A stretch of DNA of 64,000 nucleotides. It comes from JAWLBM01 sp041687675 (GTDB lineage Bacteria > Pseudomonadota > Alphaproteobacteria > Rhizobiales > Pleomorphomonadaceae). Every line of letters starts with the position of its first letter. Within the stretch, counting starts at the first letter, position 1. Below, one piece after another: positions 8,824 through 15,506 of the stretch. Below the pieces are notes generated by a model. It was not told the origin of the DNA. It saw only the letters and a program-made list of their open reading frames with translations, and searched no databases. A program made the position numbers and the translations under genes. Location: NCBI GenBank assembly GCA_041687675.1, contig JAWLBM010000023.1, positions 15,916-79,915 on the forward strand, in the 5' to 3' direction.

Positions 8824-8871
8824 CGTCCCCTCCCCGACCGGATCCCCTCCCCGGGTCCGGCCCAACGGCAC

Positions 8872-9374
8872 TCACGCCATCCGCGCAAACCGCCCGAACA
8901 TGCCGCGCGAGAAGCAGAGGGGATCCCCCTCCCGATGCGCCACCCGCAGCACTCTTCCTAGCACGATCGTATGGTCCCCGGCGTCGTGAAGACTGTGTCG
9001 TTCACACTCGAATCGCGCCAGCGTCCCGGGGATCGACGGCACCCCCTCCTCATTCAGGGCCCAGCCGAGCCCGTCGAAGCCGGCGCCCCCGCGGGTGAAG
9101 CGGGTGCTGAGGTCGTCCTGGTCCGCGCCGAGCACGTGGATCGCGAAGTGCGACGCGCCGGTGAAGACGCCGTGCCGCTGCGAGCTCTTGGCCGGCGACC
9201 ACAGCACCAGCGGCGGCTCCAGCGACACCGAGGCGAAGCTGTTGGCCGTCATGCCGACGGGCCCGGCCTCGCCCATCGCCGTCACCACGGTCACGCCGGT
9301 GGTGAAGTGGCCGAGGGCGTTGCGGAAGGCCCGAGGTGCTCGCTGGCGGGGCCGAAATCGTGGTTGGCGATCAT
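8872..9374 (-). pseudogene. smoA: NAD(P)H:FMN reductase (SmoA-like), apparent frameshift
   Basis: A flavin-reductase-domain protein (HpaC/NtaB family): NALGHFTTGVTVVTA, GMTANSFASVSLEPPLVLW and the C-terminal HTIVLGRVLRVAH segment match FMN reductases that feed two-component monooxygenases. The expected start, ATG at 9374, overlaps the stop of the upstream aldo/keto reductase (TGATG) and begins MIANHDFGPASEHL. That frame then departs from the reductase frame at about 9331-9337. Restoring one base there (CTC CGG GCC TTC CGC instead of CTC GGG CCT) joins the two into a continuous protein of about 167 residues. Either the gene is broken by a one-base deletion, or the sequence has an error. The body of the gene shows no other damage. 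Confidence 0.75.
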
Positions 9375-10267
9375 CAGGGGACCTCGCGTCCGATGGCCAG
9401 GGTGTAGAGCTCGAACCAGGCCTGCCGGTCGAGGGCGACGTTCGCGGCGTCGGCGAGCCGGCCGATCCGCTCGAGGTTGTTGGTGCCGACCACCGGCAGC
9501 AGGCCGGCGGGATGGCGCAGCAGGAAGGCGATCGCGACCGCCGAGGCATCGACGCCCTGACTCTCGCCGATCCGGGTCAGCGCCATCAGCAGGTCGGCCC
9601 GCTCGGGCCTGAACAGCGAGCCGCCGCCGAGCGGCGACCAGGCCATCACCGGCAGCCGGCGCTCGTGCAGGAAGGCGAGGTCGCCGTTGACGAAGGGCTG
9701 CGGGGCGAGGAGGCTGACCTCGATCTGGTTGGTGACGAGCGGCGTCCGCATCCGCGACTGCAGCAGCGTGAAGTCGAACGGGCGGAAGTTGGAGACGCCG
9801 ACGGTGCGCACCTTGCCGGAGGCGACGAGGTCGTCGAGGCAGCGGCCGGTCTCGTCCGGGTCGATCAGCGGGTCCGGCCGGTGGATCAGCAGGAGGTCGA
9901 TCCGGTCGGTCGCCATCTCGCGGAGCGAGGCCTCCACCGAGGCGGTGATGTGGGCGCGGCTGGTGTCGTAGTGCTTCACCCGCGCCGCGGCGTGCCGGCC
10001 CGCGGGCGCGACGATGTCGCACTTTGTGACGATCTCGACCTGGTCGCGCAGCCGCGGCGCCGCCTTCAGCGCCGCGCCGAAGATCGCCTCGGCGGTGTAG
10101 CCGCCGTAGATGTCGGCCTGGTCCATGGTGGTGATGCCCTGGGCAAGGCAGCTCTCCACCTTGGCCTCTACGTGGGCCGGCGAGGTGTCGGTGTCGTCTC
10201 CGAGGCGCCACATGCCGTAGGCGATGCGGCTGAAGGAGAGGCCGGGGGCGATGTCGATCCGGTCCAT
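9374..10267 (-). CDS. smoB: Aldo/keto reductase (SmoB-like, 6-oxo-glucose reductase)
   Basis: 297 residues, a TIM-barrel NAD(P)H-dependent aldo/keto reductase. The catalytic tetrad is visible: Asp and Tyr in TTMDQADIYGGYTAEA (about residues 46-61), Lys in EIVTKCD and His in DLLLIHRPDPL. The C terminus WFELYTLAIGREVP closely resembles what I recall of SmoB of the sulfoquinovose monooxygenase pathway, which reduces 6-dehydro-glucose to glucose. It overlaps its neighbours on both sides by one base, so it is translated together with the monooxygenase and the flavin reductase. The family is certain; the SmoB role is inferred from context and resemblance. Confidence 0.85.
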   Translation of the reverse strand: MDRIDIAPGLSFSRIAYGMWRLGDDTDTSPAHVEAKVESCLAQGITTMDQADIYGGYTAEAIFGAALKAAPRLRDQVEIVTKCDIVAPAGRHAAARVKHYDTSRAHITASVEASLREMATDRIDLLLIHRPDPLIDPDETGRCLDDLVASGKVRTVGVSNFRPFDFTLLQSRMRTPLVTNQIEVSLLAPQPFVNGDLAFLHERRLPVMAWSPLGGGSLFRPERADLLMALTRIGESQGVDASAVAIAFLLRHPAGLLPVVGTNNLERIGRLADAANVALDRQAWFELYTLAIGREVP

Positions 10268-11424
10268 CAGCGGCGCTCCCCCACGCCCAGCGGCGTCGCC
10301 GGCGTCTCGGCCGGGACCCGGCCGTAGGCGTGCGGCAGCGAGCAGGTCTTCAGCTCCGGCAGCACGCGCCGGCCGAAATGCTCCGCCTCGTCGAGGTGCG
10401 GGTAGCCGGAGAAGATGAAGGCGCGGACGCCCATCTTCCGGTAGGCCTCGATCTCGGAGAGGATCTGGTCGGTGGAGCCGACCAGCGCCGCGCCGCAGCC
10501 GGAGCGGGCCCGGCCGATGCCGGTCCAAAGGTGCGGCTCGATGTAGCCGAACTTGTCGGCGAGCTCGCGCGCCCGCGCCTGGTGGGCGACGCCGAGCGAG
10601 ATGCTGTCGTGGGCGCGCTCGCGGATGAGGCGGCCATATTCGTCGTCGAGCCGGGAGACGAGGTGCTCGGCGTAGTCGCGCGCCTCCTTCTCGGTGTCGC
10701 GGACGATCATGTGGACACGCAGGCCGTAGTCGAGGGTGCGGCCATGGGCGGCGGCGCGCTCGTTCACCGCCTTCATGCGCTCGGCGATCGTCTCCTTGGG
10801 CTCCGGCCACATCAGGTAGACGTCGCACTGGGCGCCGCAGAGCTCGAGCGCGTCCGGCGAGTAGCCGCCGAAGTAGAGCAGCGGCCCGCCGTTCTGCTGG
10901 TAGGGCCGCGCCGGGTCGGTGGTGACGCCCTTGAAGCGGTAGACCTCGCCCTCGAAGTCGATGGTGTCGCGCGTCCAGGCCTGGCGCAGGATCTCCACCA
11001 CCTCGTGGCTGCGGCGGTAGCGGTAGGCGCTGTCGGCCACCTCGCCGGGAAAGTCGGAGCTGATCACGTTGAGTGTCAGCCGGCCTTTCAGCATGTGGTC
11101 GAGCGTCGCCACCGTCCGCGCCAGCATGATCGGCTGCATCTCGCCGCAGCGGATGGCGGCGAGGAAGTTGATCCGGTCGGTGATCGGCGCGCAGCCAGCG
11201 ACGAAGGACAGCGTGTCCTGGCCGACCTGGTAGGAGGAGGGGCAGAGAATGTTGCGGAAGCCGAGCTGCTCGGCCGTCCTGACGATGTCGGAGCAATGCT
11301 CGAAGCTGGAGCGGAGGGCGCCGTCCGGGACGCCGAGGTAGGCGTAGTCGTCCGAGCAGAGGGCGGCGAACCAGGAGACCTCGGCGGCATCGAGGTCGGC
11401 GGACGTGACGGGAACGACGGTCAT
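10267..11424 (-). CDS. smoC: FMNH2-dependent sulfonate monooxygenase (SmoC-like)
   Basis: 385 residues of the bacterial-luciferase/SsuD family. These use FMNH2 and O2 to cleave a C-S bond, releasing sulfite and an aldehyde. Family segments include FRNILCPSSYQVGQDTLSF, the FLAAIRCGEMQPIMLARTVATLDHM run and GRLTLNVISSDFPGE. The sequence is closer in feel to sulfoquinovose monooxygenase than to SsuD, and the next two genes (aldo/keto reductase, flavin reductase) are the other SMO enzymes. The start at 11424 has CGGAGGATC upstream. First gene of the leftward operon smoC-smoB-smoA-dctQMP; expression is probably set by the divergent GntR regulator. Confidence 0.85.
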   Translation of the reverse strand: MTVVPVTSADLDAAEVSWFAALCSDDYAYLGVPDGALRSSFEHCSDIVRTAEQLGFRNILCPSSYQVGQDTLSFVAGCAPITDRINFLAAIRCGEMQPIMLARTVATLDHMLKGRLTLNVISSDFPGEVADSAYRYRRSHEVVEILRQAWTRDTIDFEGEVYRFKGVTTDPARPYQQNGGPLLYFGGYSPDALELCGAQCDVYLMWPEPKETIAERMKAVNERAAAHGRTLDYGLRVHMIVRDTEKEARDYAEHLVSRLDDEYGRLIRERAHDSISLGVAHQARARELADKFGYIEPHLWTGIGRARSGCGAALVGSTDQILSEIEAYRKMGVRAFIFSGYPHLDEAEHFGRRVLPELKTCSLPHAYGRVPAETPATPLGVGERR

Positions 11425-11483
11425 TGATCCTCCGGGAGCGGCCGGCCTCGGGGGCCCGCTTTTCCGCTTGCATAGCACCGACT

Positions 11484-11509
11484 TTGATGTAGATCAATGA
11501 TGGATCAAT
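11484..11509. promoter_or_regulatory. Candidate GntR operator between divergent operons
   Basis: A palindrome TTGAT-GTAG-ATCAA (11484-11497) is followed by a direct repeat of GATCAAT at 11492-11498 and 11503-11509, spaced 11 bases (one helical turn). It lies 60 bases upstream of the monooxygenase start and about 35 upstream of the regulator start, in the only A/T-rich part of the gap. It is the natural site for the adjacent HutC-type regulator. This is inferred; the exact HutC consensus is not met. Confidence 0.5.
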
Positions 11510-11543
11510 TTTCCGGTCCGTGCAACCATATGCCGCAATCCAC

Positions 11544-12254
11544 ATGACGAACCGTCCCGCACCGGGCAGCCTTCCGATCTACCTGCAGGTCACGGAGATG
11601 ATCGTCCGCGACATCGCCGCCGGCCGGCTGATCGAGGGCGAGCGGCTGAAGCCGGAACGCGAGATGGCGGATGACCTCGGCATCGCCGTCGGAACGCTGC
11701 GCAAGGCGCTCTCCGAACTGGCGAGCCGCGGCCTGCTCGAGCGGGTGCAGGGGTCCGGCAACTATGTCCGGGCGGCGAGCGACCCCAAGAGCATCTACGC
11801 CCTGTTCCGCCTGGAGCTGATCGGCGGCGGCGGCCTGCCCTCGGCGGAGGTGCTGTCGGTGGAGAGGCTCGCCAAGCCCCGGGAGCTGCCGCCGTTCGGC
11901 GCCTCGGACGAAGGCCACCGGATCCGCCGCCTGCGCCGGCTCTCGGGACGACCCGCGGCGGTGGAGGAGATCTGGCTGGACGGCTCCTATGCGGCGCGGA
12001 TCGACCCGCAGGACCTCTCCGAATCGCTGTACCTGCACTACCGCACCCGGCTCGGCCTCTGGATCGTCCGGGCGGAGGACCAGGTCGGCCTCGACCACGT
12101 GCCGGCCTTTGCGCCGCCCGCCTTCGGCCAGCCGCCCGGCGCGCCGGTGCCGCACGTGCTCCGGCTCAGCGACGCGCAGGACGGCGTTCGCGCCGAGGTC
12201 TCGCGCACCTGGTACGACCACAAGGTGGCGCGCTATGTCGCGCGCCTGAAGTGA
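11544..12254 (+). CDS. GntR/HutC-family transcriptional regulator
   Basis: 236 residues. The N-terminal winged helix (PIYLQVTEMIVRDIAAGRL...LKPEREMADDLGIAVGTLRKALSELASRGLLERVQGSG, in about residues 10-72) is a GntR domain. The rest fits a UTRA effector-binding domain, ending TWYDHKVARYVARLK as in HutC-type members. No strong ribosome binding site is seen; a GTG at 11520 in frame is an alternative start. It is divergent from the SMO operon and 9 bases upstream of the Gfo/Idh/MocA gene, with which it forms an operon. By position it is the equivalent of SmoD, the pathway regulator. Confidence 0.9.
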   Translation: MTNRPAPGSLPIYLQVTEMIVRDIAAGRLIEGERLKPEREMADDLGIAVGTLRKALSELASRGLLERVQGSGNYVRAASDPKSIYALFRLELIGGGGLPSAEVLSVERLAKPRELPPFGASDEGHRIRRLRRLSGRPAAVEEIWLDGSYAARIDPQDLSESLYLHYRTRLGLWIVRAEDQVGLDHVPAFAPPAFGQPPGAPVPHVLRLSDAQDGVRAEVSRTWYDHKVARYVARLK

Positions 12255-12263
12255 GGGAACGAC

Positions 12264-13376
12264 GTGACGGACTTGCAATACGGGATCATCGGCTGCGGCA
12301 TGATGGGGCAGGAGCACCTGCGCAACATCGCCCTCCTGCCGGATGCGTCGGTGGCGGCGATCTTCGAGCCGGACGAGGGCATGCGCGCCCGCGCCGCCGA
12401 GGCCGCGCCGGGGGCGGCGATGGCCGGCTCGGTCGCCGACCTGCTGGCCGACGACAGCGTGAACGCGCTGCTGATCGCCAGCCCGAACTTCCTCCACCTC
12501 TCGCAGCTTGAGGAGATCGCGGCGATCCGGCCGCTGCCGGTGCTGGTGGAAAAGCCGCTCTTCACCGACCCGGCCGACGCCCCGCGGCTCGCCGCGCTCC
12601 GCGCCGCCTACCCGGCGCCGATCTGGGTGGCGATGGAGTACCGCTACATGCCGCCCGTCGCGCGGCTGATCGAGGAGGCGGAGGCCGCGACCGGCGGCGT
12701 CCGCATGCTGACGATCCGCGAGCACCGCTTCCCCTTCCTCCAGAAGGTCGGCGACTGGAACCGCTTCAACCGCAACACCGGCGGCACGCTGGTGGAGAAG
12801 TGCTGCCACTTCTTCGACCTGATGCGCCACATCCTGAAGTCCGACCCGGTGCGGGTGATGGCCTCGGGCGGCCAGGCGGTGAACCACCTCGACGAGGTCT
12901 ACGCCGGCGAGCGGTCCGACATCTGGGACCATGCCTATGTGATCGTCGACTTCGCCTCCGGCGCCCGGGCGATGCTGGAGCTGTGCATGTTCGCCGAGGG
13001 CTCGCGCTTCCAGGAGGAGATCTCGGCGGTCGGGCCGGTCGGCAGGATCGAGTGCCGGGTGCCGGGCCCCGGCCGCTTCTGGCCGGCGCACCTCGGCGCG
13101 CCGCCGGTCCCGGAGGTGATCGTCTCGCCGCGCAGCCCGGCGGGGCCGAGGGTGCTCGAGGTGCCGGTCGACCCGGCCCTCCTCGCCGCCGGCGACCACA
13201 ACGGCTCCACATTCTACCAGCACCGGCGCTTCGCCCGCGCCGCCGCGGCCGCAGGGCCGGCGGAGGTGTCGCTGGACGATGGCTGGTGGGCGGTGGCGAT
13301 GGGGCTCGCCGCCCAGCAGTCGGCCGCGACCGGCCGGGCGGTGGAGATCGGCGACCTCGCCTTCGCCCCGCGCTGA
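12264..13376 (+). CDS. Gfo/Idh/MocA-fold protein, candidate NAD-dependent sulfoquinovosidase
   Basis: 370 residues. The N-terminal Rossmann domain has GIIGCGMMGQEHL (about 7-19), and the family EKP motif is present in VLVEKPLF (about 95). The C-terminal domain has the EHRFPFLQKVGDWNRFNRN stretch and LVEKCCHFFDLMRH. Standard members are sugar or inositol dehydrogenases. However, a group with this fold (GH188, relatives of GH109) are NAD-dependent glycosidases acting on sulfoquinovosides, and they occur beside sulfoquinovose pathways. Here it lies with SMO genes and no GH31 sulfoquinovosidase is in the window, so a gateway glycosidase role is a good inference. A plain sugar dehydrogenase cannot be excluded. 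Confidence 0.8.
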   Translation: MTDLQYGIIGCGMMGQEHLRNIALLPDASVAAIFEPDEGMRARAAEAAPGAAMAGSVADLLADDSVNALLIASPNFLHLSQLEEIAAIRPLPVLVEKPLFTDPADAPRLAALRAAYPAPIWVAMEYRYMPPVARLIEEAEAATGGVRMLTIREHRFPFLQKVGDWNRFNRNTGGTLVEKCCHFFDLMRHILKSDPVRVMASGGQAVNHLDEVYAGERSDIWDHAYVIVDFASGARAMLELCMFAEGSRFQEEISAVGPVGRIECRVPGPGRFWPAHLGAPPVPEVIVSPRSPAGPRVLEVPVDPALLAAGDHNGSTFYQHRRFARAAAAAGPAEVSLDDGWWAVAMGLAAQQSAATGRAVEIGDLAFAPR

Positions 13377-13395
13377 GCGGCAGGGCGCCCGGCGA

Positions 13396-14760
13396 TCAGC
13401 GCGTGAGGCCGGCGGCGGACAGGGCCGCCGCCTGGCGCGCCTCCATCCGGGCGACCTCGAAGCCCTCGATCTCCGCCTCGAACAGGCGGTGGAAGTTGAG
13501 CTCCGCCTCCAGGTGCAGGAAGACGCCGCCGAGCCCGATCGCCGCCCGGTCCATGAACACGAACTCGCGCGGCACCGTCACCGGCCCCTTCTCCTTCAGC
13601 GCCTGGTGCACGCGGAAGGCCTGCTCGCGGCCGTAGGCGGCGGGGCTGATGCCGTCCGCCACCGTGCGCACGCGGTCGTCAAGCAGCGGCCCGTAGATGA
13701 AGCGCGCCCAGATGTTGAGGACGTCGATCAGGTCGCGCTTCAGGCCGCGGAAGCCCCATGTCTCGTAGGCGGCGACGATGCGATCGCCGTCGTCCTCCTG
13801 CAGCCCGCGGTACAGCTCGACGACGCCGTCCACGAAGGAGGGCGGGAAGATGCGGATGCAGCCGTAGTCGAGGAGGTTGATGCCCGCCGGGACGCCGTCC
13901 GCGTCCGAAAAGGCGGTGTAGTTGCCGAGGTGCGGGTCGCCGTGGATCACGCCGACGTGCGAGAAGGGGTGCCACCAGGCCCGGAACATGGCGGTGGCGA
14001 GCCGGTTGCGCACCTCGAGCGGCGCGGACTTGTGGTCGAGGAGCCGGCTGCCCTCGAGCCAGCCCATGGAGAGGAGCCGCCGGGTCGACAGCTCCGGCCG
14101 CACCACCGGCACCCGCACCAGCGCGTCGTCCTCGAAGATCGAGCCGTAGAGCGAGGCGTGGCGCGCCTCGCGGGCGTAGTCGAGTTCCTCGCGGATGCGG
14201 TCGGCGATCTCGCTGAAGATCTCGCGGGTGTCGATCGCCGGCCGGAAGCGGCGGTGGACCGAGAACAGCAGCTCGAGCTGGCTGAGGTCCGCCTCGACGG
14301 CGGATTCCATGTCCGGGTACTGGAGCTTGACGGCGAGCGGCGTCCCGTCGGGCGCCGTCGCCCGGTGGACCTGGCCGAGCGAGGCGGCGGCGGCCGGCTG
14401 GCGGTCGAAGCTGGCGAAGCGCCGCTCCCAGTCGGGGCCGAGTTCGGCGGCCATGCGCCGCTTGACGAAGGCGGCCCCCATCGGCGGGGCGTTGGCCTGC
14501 AGCTTCGACAGTTCCTCGGCGTATTCCGCCGGCAGCGCCTCGGGGATGGTGGCGAGCAGCTGCGCCACCTTCATGATCGGACCCTTGAGGTTGCCGAGGG
14601 CGGCGGTCAGCGCCGCGGCGGCCGCCGCGTCGTCCTCGGCGCGGAAGAAGCGCTGGCCGGCCATGCGGATGGCGGCGCCGCCGAGGCTGGTGCCGACCCG
14701 GCCGTAGCGGCCCGCGCGGGCGGAGAAGCGGTTGCGTTCGCGGTCGGGGGGAAGGTTCAT
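13396..14760 (-). CDS. ABC1/AarF (UbiB-like) atypical kinase
   Basis: 454 residues. UbiB/ADCK marks are in order: the KGPIMKVAQLLAT segment, a variant of the inhibitory KxGQ motif (about residue 62); AAAASLGQVHRA (the Ala-rich loop that replaces the kinase P-loop); ELDY in the ExD motif; HGDPHLGNY (about 290) and the metal-binding DYG. Proteins of this family are membrane-associated kinases or ATPases that support ubiquinone or other prenyl-lipid biosynthesis. The start at 14760 (MNLPPDRERN) is the family-like one, though its binding site is weak. No ubiquinone gene is adjacent. It is convergent with the Gfo/Idh/MocA gene. Confidence 0.85.
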   Translation of the reverse strand: MNLPPDRERNRFSARAGRYGRVGTSLGGAAIRMAGQRFFRAEDDAAAAAALTAALGNLKGPIMKVAQLLATIPEALPAEYAEELSKLQANAPPMGAAFVKRRMAAELGPDWERRFASFDRQPAAAASLGQVHRATAPDGTPLAVKLQYPDMESAVEADLSQLELLFSVHRRFRPAIDTREIFSEIADRIREELDYAREARHASLYGSIFEDDALVRVPVVRPELSTRRLLSMGWLEGSRLLDHKSAPLEVRNRLATAMFRAWWHPFSHVGVIHGDPHLGNYTAFSDADGVPAGINLLDYGCIRIFPPSFVDGVVELYRGLQEDDGDRIVAAYETWGFRGLKRDLIDVLNIWARFIYGPLLDDRVRTVADGISPAAYGREQAFRVHQALKEKGPVTVPREFVFMDRAAIGLGGVFLHLEAELNFHRLFEAEIEGFEVARMEARQAAALSAAGLTR

Positions 14761-14833
14761 GGGGCGGCCCGCTGGGGTGAAGATGCCGCCATGACATAGG
14801 GCGCGCCCGGCCGGTTGTCGCGGGGCTGCGACG

Positions 14834-15196
14834 TCACGGCCCGGTGCGGATCCAGTCGGCGAAGGTCTCCCGGTCGATGGACCGGGCGGCCAGCGCCGCC
14901 ACGGCCGCACTCGCCTCCGCGGCAGAGGGGCGGAAATGGACGCCATTGAGGCGCAGGAAGAGGAGTACGAGAAGCAGCGCCGCGCGGGTGTTTCCCTCGG
15001 CGAAGGGACGGTCCTCGACGATCCGCTCCGCCATCGCGGCGGCGGCGTCGGCGATGTCCGGGTGGCCGCGCGGGGCGGCGAGCGCCGCCTCCAGCCGGGC
15101 GGCGTCGTGGCCGGCGGCGCTGCCGCCGAAGCCGACGAGCAGCGCCGCCTGGACGTCGAGGGCGACCGCGGGGGTGAGACAGCGCCAGCCGTTCAC
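14834..15196 (-). CDS. Doc-type Fic toxin with altered catalytic motif
   Basis: 120 residues starting with GTG, overlapping the antitoxin stop by 4 bases. The N terminus and the helix after the motif (ALLLVLLFLRLNGV) are those of Doc (death-on-curing) toxins, which inactivate EF-Tu by phosphorylation. The Fic motif reads RPFAEGNTRAA (about residues 63-73). Canonical Doc/Fic proteins have His at the first position and usually Lys before the Arg; here they are Arg (CGT, one change from CAT) and Thr. The catalytic base is therefore missing. Either the toxin is inactive or it uses a different chemistry. The reading frame is otherwise intact. Confidence 0.8.
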   Translation of the reverse strand: MNGWRCLTPAVALDVQAALLVGFGGSAAGHDAARLEAALAAPRGHPDIADAAAAMAERIVEDRPFAEGNTRAALLLVLLFLRLNGVHFRPSAAEASAAVAALAARSIDRETFADWIRTGP

Positions 15197-15417
15197 CGGC
15201 CGAGCGCCCTCAGGCTGTCCTGGTACTCGCGGAAGATCTCCAGCGCGGCGGCCATCGCCTCCGCGTGGTCCGGATCATAGGGGCTGAGCCTCAGTTCGCG
15301 CCCGGGCATCTCGCAGATGTAGACGGCGTCGCCCTGGCGCAGGTCCAGGCGAGCCAGCAACTCCTTCGGCAGGATCACCCCGGTCGAGTTGCCGATCCTC
15401 TTCAGTTCGAGCCGCAT
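15193..15417 (-). CDS. AbrB/MazE-type antitoxin
   Basis: 74 residues. The N-terminal swapped-hairpin AbrB DNA-binding domain is clear: LKRIGNSTGVILPKELLARL followed by DLRQGDAVYI (about residues 4-36). The acidic C-terminal half (DPDHAEAMAAALEIFREYQDSL) is the part that should wrap the toxin. The ATG is at 15417 and the stop overlaps the toxin start as GTGA, the usual antitoxin-first arrangement. Autoregulation is likely: TTGTAC/GTACAA elements lie just upstream. Confidence 0.85.
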   Translation of the reverse strand: MRLELKRIGNSTGVILPKELLARLDLRQGDAVYICEMPGRELRLSPYDPDHAEAMAAALEIFREYQDSLRALGR

Positions 15418-15445
15418 GGGCGTTTCCTCGGCGTTCCTGACAAGC

Positions 15446-15500
15446 GTACAATTCGCCGGGAATGCGATCAAGGGGCGTTGTACGTTTTGTACAACGCCCC
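15446..15500. promoter_or_regulatory. TTGTAC repeats and 12-bp inverted repeat upstream of the antitoxin
   Basis: GGGGCGTTGTAC (15472-15483) and GTACAACGCCCC (15489-15500) form a perfect 12-bp inverted repeat around GTTTT. A third GTACAA lies at 15446-15451, nearer the antitoxin start. The hairpin is 7 bases from the stop of the M3 peptidase gene, which runs leftward into it, so it can act as that gene's terminator. The repeated GTACAA core also fits an AbrB-type operator. Both functions are inferred. Confidence 0.5.
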
Positions 15501-15506
15501 GTCGCG

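Noticed and set aside
13396..14760. Treating the AarF/UbiB-like kinase as part of ubiquinone synthesis here
   Set aside because: The family is clear, but no ubi gene is nearby and the KxGQ motif is a variant, so the pathway is not assigned.
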